Positions 1 to 11,896 of a stretch of 64,000 nucleotides of DNA are shown piece after piece. Made by a program: the position numbers and the translations under genes. This DNA comes from Gyromitra esculenta (taxonomy: Eukaryota; Ascomycota; Pezizomycetes; Pezizales; Discinaceae): NCBI GenBank assembly GCA_038503075.1, contig JBCAML010000015.1, positions 930,001 to 994,000 on the forward strand. Reading direction: 5' to 3'. The notes below the pieces were generated by a model. That model saw only the letters and a program-made list of their open reading frames with translations. It was not told where the DNA came from and searched no databases. The stretch's first letter is position 1. Each line of letters starts with the position of its first letter.

Positions 1-145
1 CTAGGCAATGTTAGATCCACGCAATGGAATACATGTATACAGTTGGCGGAGACAAGTAACCGTCCGACTCCGAAGCTTCGCGCACCCACGAGACCATCCC
101 GAACCCACCCCACAATCACAATTTATTGAGATTAGTGCTAGTTTT

Positions 146-275
146 CTTGTTAGCAAGCATACGAACCGGAAGACATGGGTTGTATGGCTTTCTATGCTAC
201 GGAACCCGTGCCTAATGTCGTAGCAAACAAAGCCACACACCCCAATGTTTTCCGGTTCGTATGTCTGCTAACAAG
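146..275. repeat. 130-bp foldback element
   Basis: The arms read CTTGTTAGCAAGCATACGAA at the left and the near-perfect reverse complement at the right, ending GTATGTCTGCTAACAAG. Pairing continues inward with a few mismatches, so almost the whole 130 bp can fold back. No coding capacity. This looks like a short non-autonomous DNA transposon (MITE-like); family not recognised. Confidence 0.6.
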
Positions 276-297
276 TATAAATAAGTTGAATAGGATG

Positions 298-460
298 TAC
301 AGCCGCGTCCCAGAAGTCTTTGCACTCTAATAAGCTGAGAAAACAGTAGCAAGTCACTAAACCAAGCTATAAGAGAGTAATTAAAAAGGAGGATATACAT
401 ATAATTATTAGCATACCAGGTATACGTAGTATAGTGATTAGACAACCCCCATATCTCATA
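298..460. repeat. Truncated TIR element, same family as 45021-45251
   Basis: The left end (TACAGCCGCGTCCCAGAAGT) and the following interior match the element at 45021-45251, including the stretch GATATACATATAATTA. Similarity stops near 455-460, before a right terminal repeat would appear, so this copy is truncated. From about 461 to 784 I see no gene or clear repeat. Confidence 0.5.
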
Positions 461-784
461 GACCGTAACCAGATTTGCACGCAAATCCGTGTGAATTTTC
501 TCGCATCGCAACCACATGAAGGGACAGCTAAACACAACGTGAAAATAAAATAAAATACATGTGATGCAGACATGCTATGAAATTCGATAAAGCAATTGCG
601 GGAGGTAGTAAGAGAAAGTGGTAGATCGCATGTACAAGGTGCTGTCGGAAAGTCCTTGCCTAAAACATTGCACCAAATAGGGGAGGCCAAAAAGAATTGA
701 CGAAAGGGCCATGGGAAGATTGGGATGGGCGGTCTTAAAAGATCCGCGTTCTACAGCTGAAGATCGTGCAAGGGAGCCAACTCT

Positions 785-887
785 AACGGGGGTAGTCCTA
801 CTGCTCCAGAATGAAAATAGGTATAGGAATACGGCTATTGCAAATACTAGAAATAATTTGAGATGTTAAGAGTATTTTCGTGTAAGG
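785..887 (+). repeat. Fragment of LTR family D
   Basis: About 100 bp starting TAACGGGGGTAGTCCTACTG match one end of the 735-bp LTR D copies at 4735-5469 (inverted), 5790-6523 and 18897-20089. The match ends where a pogo-like terminal repeat begins at 890, so the rest of the LTR is missing here. Confidence 0.65.
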
Positions 888-889
888 TA

Positions 890-1805
890 CAGTAATATCT
901 CGGCGATACCGAACGGGGCCGGATCGTGGGTGTTGGAAATTGACCCGCATCATGATTGGTTAAATGAACGTCATGATCATTGAGCTGCTGGCAGTTGGTG
1001 ATGCAGCAGTTACTAGTAGAACTATTCAGGTTTACCAAGTTTTTTTACCAAGCCCGAGTTCAAGATTTTCATTACATTTTTCGCCGAGTTTTTCGCCGAG
1101 TTTTGTCAAGTCACAGTAACCATGTATCAACTTGAATATACAATACATTCTTCAATACCCAACCTGGGTGCAAGTCAGCGACCAAAACCACACCGACCCA
1201 GGCCAAAGCGACATACGATAGATAAAAAACCGCGTGCCTTTCCTCCTCAGCCTCGAAAATCCACCGCTTGCCGTTAATATACTACTCGGAAAAAATTAGA
1301 AGTACTCAGCTACTGGGCAATGCCTTCAATGACAATAAAAGCAGCATGGAATTCTAATGAAATTCGGTGCCCATCAACTAGAGAAGTGTCACAGTATTTT
1401 GGCGGAATCTCAATCAGTTGCATATCTGACTAGCGCGATATAGAGGCCGAAATTGTTAAATGTGGAAGAGGAGATAGAAGAAAAATGATGGAGGGGAAAC
1501 CAAAAGGGCCAGAACTTGAAGCTGAACTATACAGGGAGTTTTGGGGGCGAAGAGCAGAGGGGCATATAGTACAAAAATGGTGGTTCCGGACAGTAAGCAA
1601 TGAATACTATAAACAGCTTTATCCTGGAAGGGAGAGAGCTGAAATTAGATTGCCTTGGGATGGTTTACTGGCTTCCTTTTTTGCTACCATATTTCTATTT
1701 GTTCTACCACCAATTGAGCACAGAAAATACCTCAACCTGTTATTTGAGTTTTTTCAGATCATTCTGCGTAACTTTCAAGTACGCCTTGAAGATACAGCAT
1801 GCTCT
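890..1805 (+). pseudogene. Decayed, truncated pogo/Fot1-like DDE transposase
   Basis: The left end reads CAGTAATATCTCGG after a TA dinucleotide and includes GAACGGGGCCGGA, resembling the terminal repeat of the DDE element at 24118. Downstream, broken frames match the N-terminal half of that transposase: KKLEVLSYWAMPS near 1290, REVSQYFGGIS near 1385, and a frame at 1485-1650 aligning with its CENP-B-like DNA-binding region (HIVQKWWFR against QIVRRGWFR). There are stops and frameshifts, and no catalytic DDE domain follows because the similarity ends at LTR segment C (1806). It is a dead 5' fragment. Confidence 0.7.
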
Positions 1806-2065
1806 TGTAACGGGGACCCTCCTAGAGACAAGGATTCTGGAGCATAGCCGTGCGAATATGTGTATGTGTATAATAGATAAAGATAATTGCTTCAGCAGAA
1901 AGTTGTAGCTTGCCAAACTTAATATAAATAAGGTTTTGCTTCGCAGGTAACTTGCTATTGCTACTATCGTGTGGAAGATGAGGATTCTTTACAGATGGCC
2001 ATGATCTCGATACTTTTATACTAGTAATCCAGACCCATGGCCTTAAACCAGCCTGCACTTACTTC
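1806..2065 (+). repeat. LTR-like segment, family C
   Basis: It begins TGTAACGGGGACCCTCC and is repeated in inverted orientation at 17905-18162, where the first bases are split off by a later LTR insertion. Similarity runs to about the CAGGTT near 2065. The TGTAACGG start is shared with LTR family D but the rest differs. I could not find its far end or an attached internal region. Confidence 0.5.
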
Positions 2066-2133
2066 GCTCAGGTTTTCACGGATAATAACGGGTAATGGGT
2101 TAGGATTCGGATAGAATGGTTTCGACGGATCAT

Positions 2134-2543
2134 TCTCACGGTTTGACCCTCGTTAAGCCCTTCAGTATCCCTGAAGGTGAGCAGTGCTACTTAAACGAAA
2201 GGTCAAGCGACAAGGTATACAATGATTCTACAGGTCCTACGTTGGGTTAACTCCAGGCGAGTTAAGTGTAAGGTTTTCACAGCAATAGAGACCACAGGGA
2301 TTCTGAGGTAGAATCGAGGTAGTATTAAAACAATACAGTAGAAGTAAAGTAAGAACGTTGCTTAAGGAAAGAAGAAGAAGAAGATACAAGCGAACGAAAT
2401 CAATCCTTTAAATACCCCGCTTTCCAACCATTATGACTCATAACCGATGACAACCGAAACACCAAAACATTATAATCCTAACCGAGATTCTATCGCAACC
2501 CATACAATATCCTCGACCCATTTACCCATTCATATCCGTGAAA
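2134..2543 (-). repeat. 3' LTR of gypsy element A (family B type)
   Basis: 410 bp with the layout of the LTRs of the intact gypsy B element. The inner edge is GTGAAA next to a purine tract (minus strand GAAGAGGGGGG) and the outer edge is TCTCACGG. The conserved minus-strand motif TTAAGCAACGTT, proposed below as the transcript 5' end, is present. Sequence divergence from gypsy B is substantial. Confidence 0.65.
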
Positions 2544-5500
2544 GTAGCCCCCCTCTTCAAGCGTGAGCTCCTGCGAACATTAAGTGCTTCGACAGGAGTG
2601 GCGGTGAGAAAGATATCGAGAGCGGCAGTATCCTTGAGGTCTTCGGCAGGTTCCCAGGTGAGATGAGCATAGCCTGTCCATTCGACGAGATACTGTTGTT
2701 TCCCGCGATAGGTTCGTTGATCCAAGATTTTCTCGATGTAATACTCTTCTTGATCGTTAACCAAGACAGGTACAGGTGGGGGAATTACTTGGCCAGGAAG
2801 AGCATCATGAGCTGCTGGTTTCAATAAGGAAACATGGAAGACAGGGTGGTATTTGACTGAAGGCGGAAGATCGATCTCATAGGTGAAAGGTGACACTATC
2901 TTATAACCGGGTAGGGTCCCATTCATTTCCAGTCTAATTTCCTAGCATTACGTGTAGTTCTGATGTTCTTCATTGACACGAAGACCTGATCATTGACTTG
3001 GTAATCTGAGGTGGGCGTACGGTGTTTATTCGTAGCGGTTTCCTGGATATCCTGGGCGACTCTTATCTGCGTTCGTAGATAATAATAGAGTTCCTGCATC
3101 GTCTGGCTAAATGCGGTGGCATCTAAACTTTGTGGACTAGCTTTGGTTGGGAGGAGCGTAGTATCGAAGCGAGGATGGTACCCATAGTTGGCGAAAAAAG
3201 GGGACACTTTAGTACTAGCGGATTCCTGATTATTCGCAAAGAATTTGGTCATAGGTAGCCATCTGCTCCAGTCTTCCTGTTTGTAGGATACGTAAGAGCG
3301 TAGGTATTGTTCCATGACTGCATTAAGCCGTTCCGTTTGTCCATCAGTTTCCGGGTGAAAGGCAGTTGACATCCTGGCTTGAATTCCTAGGCATTGGCAA
3401 AGTTCCATCCAAAAATGGGCAGTGAACTGCGTTCCCTGATCGGATGTGACATGTATAGGCAGGCCATGAAGTTTCCAAATATACTGTAGATAGAGATCCA
3501 CAACCTCTCGAGAATTAATGGTGGTATTGCATGGGATTAAGTGTCGCATTTTCGATAAACGATCAATGACTACCATAACGGCATCATAACCATTTGATTC
3601 TGGGAGGCCGGTAACGAAGTCCATCGAGATCTCTTGCCAGGGTTGTTGAGGAATAGGTAAAGGTTGAAGAACGCCATGGGTACGTTGGGTAGCTGGCTTT
3701 GCTTTTTGGCAAATATGACAATTACGTACGTAGCGTCCTACTGTTTCCCTCATTTTGGGCCAATAAAAGGTTCTCGCCAGGAGTTCGAAGGTTTTATCTC
3801 GTTCTGGGTGTCCTGCTGCGGGGGTATCGTGATGTCTTCTAATAAGTTCCAGGCGAAGAGGGTCAAAGTCGGGTACATAGAGGGTTTTCCGATAATATAG
3901 TCGGTTATTCTCATTGGTACAATCGCTTAGGGTAATCTCCTTCGACTGTTGGTCCTTGTTTCTTAATGCCAGAAGTATCTTTTCCGGAAATCTATCAGCA
4001 ACATATCCCTCTAGGAAGAGTTTTTCTAGGAGGGCGTCCAATTCAGCGGCTTCATTTGATAAAGAAGCCGACAACAAACTTAGCTTTGGATTCAGATTCT
4101 CTTTCTTCAGCACCACTTGGCTCTAATGTGCCAACCTTTCATCCCCTTCCTTGGGGAGATCTCCTGATCTCCTAGTTAAAGCGTCTGGTTTTCCCCCTTG
4201 GCTTCCTGGTTGGTAGGTAATAAGAAAGTTGAACCGAGAAAGGTATTCCTCCCACCGTGCTTGATGACGATTAAGTTGTTTGGTACTCATAAAGTACTCG
4301 AGATTCTTATGGTTGCTAATTACGTCGATGGGGTGTTTTGAACCCTCCAGTTCCGGGAGCCATTCTTCAAATACACGAATAATGGCTAGTAGTTCCTTGT
4401 CATAAATTTCATAATTGCATTCAGCAGGTGAATGCTTCTTAGAAAAGAAAGCAACAGGATGTAGTACCCCGGCATCGTCATATTGGGAAAGAATACCTCT
4501 GGATACGAAGTCAGAGGCGTTGGTTTCCACAATGATTTTTTTTTCCGAATCAAAGTGGATGAGGATTGGGGCTGTGGTGAAGGCGTGTTTGAGGTTATTG
4601 AAAGCAATATCCACTTCGACTGTCCATTTGAACATGATGCCTTTTCTTATAAGAGCGGTCAGGGGTGCAGCAAGTTTTGAAAAACCAAGGATGAAGCGTC
4701 GATAAAAATTTGCAAAGCCTAGAAAGGTCTGGACTGTAACGGATCTACAATACCGTTACCTGCAGTGAAGCATAATAGCACCGGGCAAGCAGAGAGGTAG
4801 TAAGGATCAGCATGAGTGGTGTAGCTACCACATGTTAGAGGATACCTGCTACCCTGCTGTTCCAATGGAGTGGAACCAGCGAGAATAACATTAGCTGACG
4901 AGCCAATGATATATCCCCGGTGATACCAAACACAGCAAGCTTTTGTGGTGGCGTTTCCAATCCATCTATGCATATACTAGCGGCCCAGAGCCACTGGTGC
5001 GGCAATAGGGAATCTATTAAGTGCAGGACACCTCACATGCAACAATAGACTGATCAGCACCGATTCCTACATCCAGCATAGGCATGGCATGCAGCTGGCG
5101 GATCTAGAAGGTCTAACTGGACAGAACAACCGAGGAGTGTCGGAGAGCACAGAAGTGATCATTAGCTGAATCCTGAGGTGCCCCGCTCACAATATCTTGG
5201 CATGTTCTCAGGGTCTTGACGGGCCCCCAGCAGAGTAGAACAGAAAGAGGATGGCGAGTCAGCAGCACTATAAAGATAGTGCATGACCCCGACACCTGTT
5301 GCTCTTCTTCCCAGTCTCATCAGACAGAATACTACCGAGTAGAGCCCTTAAGATTATTGAGTACCTTGCACGAAAATACTCTTAGACATCTCAACCTGAT
5401 TTAGTATTTGCAACGGCCGTATTCCTATACCTATTCCCACTACAGAGCAGTAGGACTACCCCCGTTACATGGACATCTTTAACACTTTTTGGTGTTCCCC

Positions 5501-5789
5501 ATTCTCGGACGGCTCTGAGCTTTTCATCATCCATCTTAATACCATCAGGGGTGAGGATAAGACCTAGGTACTTAGTAGTCTGTACCTCGAACTCACATTT
5601 CTCTGGCTTAAGCAAAATATCGTTGTCCTTGAGGGTCTGGAGGACCTTTCGTACATGAACTTGGTGCTCCGCGAAGGTATCACTGTAAATTAGGATATCA
5701 TCGAGGTATGCTGTACAGAAGATATCCACGTATTCAGTCAGGCAGTCATTGACAAAGCGTTGGAACGTTCCCGGGGTATTGGTTATGTT
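2522..5789 (-). pseudogene. Gypsy element A pol remnant (RT, RNase H, integrase, chromodomain)
   Basis: Minus-strand Ty3/gypsy polyprotein closely related to gypsy B. The order on the minus strand is the RT core with TAYLDDILIYSD (about 5475-5789), a solo LTR insertion (4735-5469), RNase H ([22 protein letters not shown]), an HHCC integrase zinc finger (HICQKAK), the integrase DDE core (SMDFVTGLPES, TSDQGTQFTAHFW, HPETDGQTERLNAV), and a C-terminal chromodomain (YLVEWTGYAHLTWEPAED). Damage includes a TGA at about 2923-2925 where gypsy B has TGG, a TAG near 4120 where it has a CAA codon, a frameshift near 2920, and loss of everything upstream of the middle of RT (protease, gag, 5' LTR). Non-functional. 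Confidence 0.9.
4735..5469. mobile_element. Solo LTR, family D, in gypsy A RT
   Basis: 735 bp, ends TGTAACGG...CCGTTACA. It is flanked by the perfect 5-bp duplication TGGAC at 4730-4734 and 5470-5474, inside the RT frame of gypsy A. It is inverted relative to the copy at 5790-6523. No internal sequence is present, so this is an LTR-LTR recombination product. ORFs inside it recur in the other copies and are not genes. Confidence 0.9.
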
Positions 5790-6523
5790 TGTAACGGGGG
5801 TAGTCCTACTGCTCTGTAGTGGGAATAGGTATAGGAATATGGCCGTTGCAAATACTAAATCAGTTTGAGATGTTAAGAGTATTTTCGTGCAAGATACTCA
5901 ATAATCTTAAGGGCTCTACTCGGTAGTATTCTGTCTGATGAGACTGGGAAGAAGAGCAACAGGTGTCGGGGTCATGCACTATCTTTATAGTGCTGCTGAC
6001 TCGCCGTCCTCTTTCTGTTCTACTCTGCTGGGGGCCTGTCAAGACCCTGAGAACATGCCAAGATATTGCGAGCGGGGCACCTCAGGATTCAGCTAATGAT
6101 CACTTCGGCGCTCTCCGACACTCCTCGGTTGTTCTGTCCAGTTAGACCTTCTTGATCCGCCAGCTGCATGCCATGCCTATGCTGGATGTAGGAATCGGCG
6201 CTGATCAGTCTATTGTTGCATGTGAGGTGTCCTGCACTTAATAGATTCCCTATTGCCGCACCAGTGGCTCTGGGCCGCTAGTATATGCATAGATGGATTG
6301 GAAACGCCACCACAAAAGCTTCCTGTGTTTGGTATCACCGGAGATATATTATTGGCTCGTCAGCAAATGTTATTCTCGCTGGTTCCACTCCATTGGAACA
6401 GCAGGGTAGCAGGTATCCTCTAACATGTGGTAGCTACACCACTCATGCTGATCCTTACTACCTCTCTGCTTGTCCGGTGTTATTATGCTTCACTGCAGGT
6501 AACGGTATTGTAGATCCGTTACA
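5790..6523 (-). repeat. LTR family D, apparent 3' LTR of gypsy element 2
   Basis: 734 bp, TG...CA ended, nearly the same sequence as the solo copy at 4735-5469. On the minus strand it is immediately preceded by the purine tract AGAAGAGGGGGG, the expected primer for plus-strand synthesis, following the end of the gypsy 2 pol region. The far flank (ATGTT, 5785-5789) lies in gypsy A RT. No matching duplication was found for a 5' LTR in the window. Confidence 0.7.
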
Positions 6524-8189
6524 CCCCCCTCTTCTGGATCCTCTGCCTCCTCCGCCGCCGCCACCACCTCGCTCTCTGTACCCCCTTCCTCCGCGCCCGA
6601 CTCCACGCCTGACTCCACATCCATGACCATGGTAGGTTCCCCCATGCGCTGGAAAAAGCATTTGACACGATCTGGAGGAACAGTGCCTTCCAGGCGGGCT
6701 CCGTCCAGTTCTTCCAGGGTAACAGTCCCTACAGCAGATATGTCCTTGATCCTGAAAGGCCCTTTCCACCTATTTGTGAACTTATCACTCCACTGTTTGT
6801 CTAGCCTCATGGTATGGAGCAGGACTAGGTCACCTATCCGCAGAGCCTGGGAAGCTGGTCTCTTTCTCCTGTTAACGTCGAAATATCTCTTATTCTTGGA
6901 CCTGCTCTCCTTCAACCTAGCTGCCGCCTTCTCTATATCTGTAAGACCGGTACTTCTTACCGCACAGGAAATCTCCAAGAAGCTTTAGATAACAATCTAG
7001 ACGCTATAACCTGCCCGGTTGCTATCCGCAACACAATACACAGGCGCAAGTCCTAATTGCTTCTTATGAACCGCTAAAAGATAACCGTAGGGTTCAAAGT
7101 AGGGATCGAGCAAAGTTCCGTGAAGAACTTCCAATAGTAAGGTTTTAATAACTAACGCTGAAGGGCCAAAGCCTTGCTAAGCGAGATAAAAGTAATTCAC
7201 AAGTAATAGAGTAAATCGCACGGAAGTAATTTTGCTAGAAACAATATAATATTGATAAGGCTCGTTCTTCGTCGCTAATGATCCGACTCAGAGTTTACAT
7301 CCACTGCGAGAGTATTTATAATGCCTCCTCTCTACTATGTTTGGGTATAGTGTGGTGTAGAGGCGCTAACTACTATGACAACATGAAACCACTTCGCCTT
7401 ATCTCTGTACCCGATACCCCATTGAGTTCCCTGGCCCCGATCCGCGATTCTCCGAGCAGTATGCATGTCGGTAACATGGGAGTTACGTATTCGTCTTCAT
7501 TGCGTTCGTCTCTTCGAGACGATCATTTCGCCTATCCGAATCGTCGTGTAGCATTGCGTTCCCTTATCTTTGTCAGTCTGTAACTCCGCCAGTTTTGGTC
7601 CGATTCGCAATCCGTTTGAACCACAGTGAAGCCAGACACTTCCCCTACATACCCTCCGGGTCCCATTCCGCCGGACGGTTTTGCTTGACGGCCTAGGGGT
7701 TACTTTTGCCCTCCGGGACAGGTCTTTTCTGGTGCTGTCCCCCCTTCTCCAAATACTATACCTACTGGAAGGATTGGAGGCAGGGTAACAGGCTCCAGTC
7801 CCGATCCGGAAGGTGCTAAAGTAGGGTAACTCCAAAGATAGGGTAACTCCAGGGCCAGGAACTCCTTCAAAAGGTACAGGTATAACAATATCCTCGTCCC
7901 TCATTTCTAGCTGGCGAGCACGCGCCGCCAACAGCTCATCGGTGGTATGGACATCCCCCCAAAGGATGCTGCCCCAGGATGCAAACGATACCTCAATGGG
8001 CAGGACACACTGCCACCCAAAAACAAGCTCGAGTGGGGGCTTCCCTGTGGATCTCCTGACCGTCACCTGATCAGCCCACAGCACCAAATGCAGGTGCTTG
8101 GGCCAGTCTTTGGGCGTTTTGCAGACTTTCTGAAGAGCGTCTACAACTTGTTGATGACCACGCTCCACTAGACCGTTCGCCTGGGGGTG
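6524..8189 (-). pseudogene. Gypsy 2 integrase, C-terminal half
   Basis: Split by the solo LTR at 6940-7887. The upstream part (7893-8189) follows the integrase D-x35-E region with HPQANGLVERGHQQVV; a TAG at about 8188-8190 sits where related integrases usually have a Tyr codon. The downstream part (6524-6934) carries a typical integrase C-terminal sequence (IGDLVLLHTMRLDKQWSDKF, then WKGPFRIKDI), followed by an acidic tail that runs to the purine tract. No chromodomain is seen. Confidence 0.75.
6940..7887. mobile_element. Solo LTR, family E, copy 1
   Basis: 948 bp, ends TGTAAGACC...GGTATAACA, flanked by ATATC at 6935-6939 and 7888-7892. It is inserted in the integrase C-terminal region of gypsy 2. 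Nearly identical to 10449-11396, same orientation. The internal region of this family is not in the window. Confidence 0.9.
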
Positions 8190-9193
8190 CTAGGCCGACA
8201 CCACCTTCCTGTCGATCCCATACCGCTGGCAGAGGCGCTCGGTAAAAGCCTTATTCTCTGGGCCCCCGTCCACCACGATCTTCTTCGGGCATCCAAAGCG
8301 GGAGATCACTTCCTGGTACAGGAAGTCTGCCACTTTCTCTGAGCTACTCTTTGCTAAAGCACGCCCTTCTACCCACCCAGAGAAGTCGTCCCTAGCAACC
8401 ACGAGATACCTCTTCCTGCCGGCCCCCATAGGCATATGCACGATGTCTACACATACATTCTCGAATAGGGAAATCGCAAAGGTAGGGTGCAGCTCGTCGG
8501 GATACCTGGCTGACGCTCGTAGTTGGCATTGCTCGCAGGTTCGCACATACTCTTCAACCTCCTTTGCCATGCCGGGCCACCAGTACCGTTGGGACGCTTT
8601 CTTGTACGTGCCTTCCCTACCTCTATGGCCCGATTCGTCATGAACGCTCTGCAAGATCTCCTGGCGCTCCGCCCCACCGCATATCACTCGTTTCGGGGGC
8701 TGGTTCTCTCTGCCTCGGCGGTATAGGTGGCCTTCGCGGATCAAGAATCTTGTAGCTTCTCGCTGGAAAGCAAGCCTTTGCTTATCTGACAGGCTCTCCG
8801 GCATCGTTAGACTCTCCAGCAACTCCCAGATCTCCTTCCAGCGCCCTGAGTATTCCCCTGCTACAAGGCGCACCCGCGGGTGTATAGGAGTGCGCGTCAA
8901 CGCGGACTCCCCCACCCGCACGCTGTCTGCAAACAACTGATCGTCCAAGAACTCCTTTGTACCCTTCCTTCTCGAGAGCCCGTCGGCCACTGTGTGCCGT
9001 TTGCCAGAGACGTGAACGATGTCAAAGTCAAAGAGACGTATCCACACAACCCACCGGGTAACCATGGCGCCAGGAAGGTCGTTGGCAGGCTGGTTGAGCT
9101 GGTGTACCAGGGTTCGGGCGACAATCTCCACCCTAAAGCGGACCCCATAGAGCCAAAAGCGCATCTTCTTCAGCGCCTTTAGCAGGCCTTTGC
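8190..9193 (-). pseudogene. Gypsy 2 RNase H and integrase
   Basis: An open stretch encoding the end of RNase H (VSGKRHTVADGLSRRKGT), the integrase HHCC zinc finger (HDESGHRGREGTY, then CEQCQ), and the core with D in CVDIVHMPMGAG and D in IVVDGGPENKAF. The third acidic residue lies just beyond the stop at about 8190. The 5' side is cut by the solo LTR at 9194-9604. Confidence 0.8.
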
Positions 9194-9604
9194 TCTCAAG
9201 GAACGAGATTCTCGTCAAGCTCTCAGGTATCCCCCGAGATAAGCAGTGCTACTTGAACGAGAAACTAGTGACAGGAGAGGGTACGGAGTTTCTACAGGCT
9301 CTACCAAGGGGTCAAGTTATGACAACTTGAGGACGGCGACAGCAAGAGATTACGAGGTGTAATCCGTGTTTGTATTGCGAAAGATACAGTGAGTGTTCAA
9401 TAGAAGGCGTTGCTTAAAGAAAGAAGAAGGAAAAGTACAACAAGAGGGGATAACCCTTCGCTTATATACTACATCCCAACCCTTTCAATGACAAAGACAT
9501 GACTCATCGTAATGGAAACCCAAAGAAATGCAAAGAACAACAACGAAACACAACAACCATGTACCAATATACCCGACGAACCAACAATACAACCATCCAT
9601 GAAA
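9194..9604 (-). mobile_element. Solo LTR of the gypsy A/B family
   Basis: 411 bp, edges TCTCAAGG and CATGAAA as in gypsy B, flanked by TTTGC at 9189-9193 and 9605-9609. It splits the RNase H region of gypsy 2. The minus-strand motif TTTAAGCAACGC is conserved. It is clearly diverged from the gypsy B LTR, so it is an older insertion. Confidence 0.9.
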
Positions 9605-11896
9605 TTTGCACTCCTTCTTCCCCACGTCATACTGCCTCTCTGCAGGCGCCCAAAGCCCACTCTCGTAGCGGCATGGGTGCCTCTTCTTGTCCAGAATCTG
9701 CATTAGCACAGCTCCCCAACCTTCTCCGCCCGCGTCTACCGCCAGAATCAATAGGCACACTAGCGGGCCATACCGGGGGGTTATTAAGGCAGGAGCCGAA
9801 GTCAGCGCCTTCTTGATCGCCTCCATAGCCTCCTCCTGATCCTCTCCCCAACTGAACTCCACACCTTTCCTCTGCAACAGGAACAGGGGCGCTGCTAGGG
9901 TCACAAAACCTTCTATCCATATCCTGTAGTAGGTGGCCACCCCTAGGAACGCCCTAACCTCCGTAACTGATTCACAGGCAGGCCATAGAACGATCTTTTC
10001 CACCTTCTTCATGTCGGGAAAGTGACCTTCTTCTGTGCAGACGAACCCCACTATCTTGATGCCCGGCTTGCACCAGGAGGACTGCAAACCTGCCACCGTA
10101 GCGCCGGCCCGCTCATAGTCCGCCAGGAGCAGGTCTAGGTTGACTATGCTCTTGCACGAACCTCCGGATCCCAGGGCTAGCCTCTTCGTCATTGTACCGT
10201 GTTGTAGGTCCTTTTACGCCGACATCGTCGAGGAAAACCCTGCAACGCTCCGGAATGTTGTCATGCTGAGCCTTCGAGTTGATCCTCTGGAAGGCTTGTA
10301 TGGAGTTGGTACCGCCCTGTACCAACCGGGTATAGCGTAGCAGCCCTAAAGGGGTCTGAATCGCGGTCATATTTCTACTCTCCTCCGCCAGCTCTACCTG
10401 ATCATACCCCGAAAACAGGTCAATGATCGACAAGATCACCATGCCTGCTGTAAGACCGGTACTTCTTACCGCACAGGAAATCTCCAAGAAGCTTTAGATA
10501 ACAATCTAGACGCTATAACCTGCCCGGTTGCTATCCGCAACGCAATACACAGGCGCAAGTCCTAACTGCTTCTTATGAACCGCTAAAAGATAACCGTAGG
10601 GTTCAAAGTAGGGATCAAGCAAAGTTCCGTGAAGAACTTCCAATAGTAAGGTTTTAATAACTAACGCTGAAGGGCCAAGGCCTTGCTAAGCGAGATAAAA
10701 GTAATTCACAAGTAAAAGAGTAAATTGCATGGAAGTAATTTTGCTAGAAACAATATAATATTGATAAGGCTCGTTCTTCGTCGCTAATGATCCGACTCAG
10801 AGTTTACATCCACTGCGAGAGTATTTATAATGCCTCCTCTCTACTATGTTTGGGTGTAGTGTGGTGTAGAGGCGCTAACTACTATGACAACATAAAACCA
10901 CTTTGCCTTATCTCCATACCCGATACCCCATTGAGTTCCCTGGCCCCGATCCGCGATTCTCCGAGCAGTATGCATGTCGGTAACACGGGAGTTACGTATT
11001 CGTCTTCATTGCGTTCGTCTCCTCAAGACGATCATTTCGCCTATCCAAATCGTTGCGTAGCATTGCGTTCCCTTCTCTTTGTCAGTCTGTAACTCCGCCA
11101 GTTTTGGTCCGATTCGCAATCCGTTTGAACCACAGCGAAGCCAGACACTTCCCCTACATACCCTCCGGGTCCCATTCCGCCGGACGGTTTTGCTTGACGG
11201 CCTAGGGGTTACTTTTGCCCTCCGGGACAGGTCTTTTCTGGTGCTGTCCCCCCTTCTCCAAATACTATACCTACTGGAAGGATTGGAGGCAGGGTAACAG
11301 GCACCAGTCCCGATCCGGAAGGTGCTAAGGTAGGGTAACTCCAAAGATAGGGTAACTCCAGGGCCAGGAACTCCTTCAAAAGGTACAGGTATAACACCTG
11401 CAAACTCCTCACTAAACTCCTCAACCCTAGGTGGGAGCGCCGTATCCAGTATGGTATAGCTATTGGCTTTGGTGAACGACGTCACTAGCCTGTGTTGCCC
11501 GGCCTGCTTCTTCTTGACCAAAAACCATGGGTTCCTGTAGGCTCCGCACCCGCGCTTCAGGATCCCAGCATCTAACCACGCCTTTAGGATGTCTATAACC
11601 TCGTTCTCGAGAGCCCTAGGTGTCTTGAACGGCGCCTCCTGCCAGGGCTCATGGGGAACAGTCCAAATGACATGGGGTGGCTCGACCTCCGGGCGGAACA
11701 GCCCAATCTCCGAGAAATCAAATGCTATAGCAGCCTCCCTGTTGTAGAGCATCTCGATCAAAAGCTTACGCTCCATAGGTTGCAGGTCTCCGGTGTCTAG
11801 CTGCTCAAGCCTCTCCTTTGTCAACTGAGACCCCCGCCGATTGGTGCTAAGCTTGGGAGTAAGGATATGATTGAAAGGCCCGGGTGGCCCGCTCAC
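9605..11896 (-). pseudogene. Gypsy 2 reverse transcriptase region, interrupted
   Basis: RT is spread over both sides of the solo LTR at 10449-11396. The N-terminal part (about 11402-11896) has RNPWFLVKKKQAGQHRLVT. The catalytic part (9605-10443) has SIIDLFSGYDQVEL, QTPLGLLRYTRLVQGGTNSI and the active-site box FLDDVGVKGP, followed by connection and RNase H sequence (LAVDAGGEGWGAVL). The frame changes near 10190, so besides the insertion at least one frameshift is present. Confidence 0.8.
10449..11396. mobile_element. Solo LTR, family E, copy 2
   Basis: 948 bp, TGTAAGACC...GGTATAACA, flanked by CCTGC at 10444-10448 and 11397-11401, inside gypsy 2 RT. Only scattered base differences from copy 1 at 6940-7887, so the two insertions are probably close in age. 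Confidence 0.9.

Noticed and set aside
4719..6145. Frames of 60-113 aa in mirror-image positions around 5.6 kb
   Set aside because: They are the same non-coding LTR D sequence in two inverted copies.
6458..6769. Gly/Arg-rich frame across the LTR D border
   Set aside because: It is out of frame with gypsy 2 pol and reflects the acidic tail's GC-rich codons.
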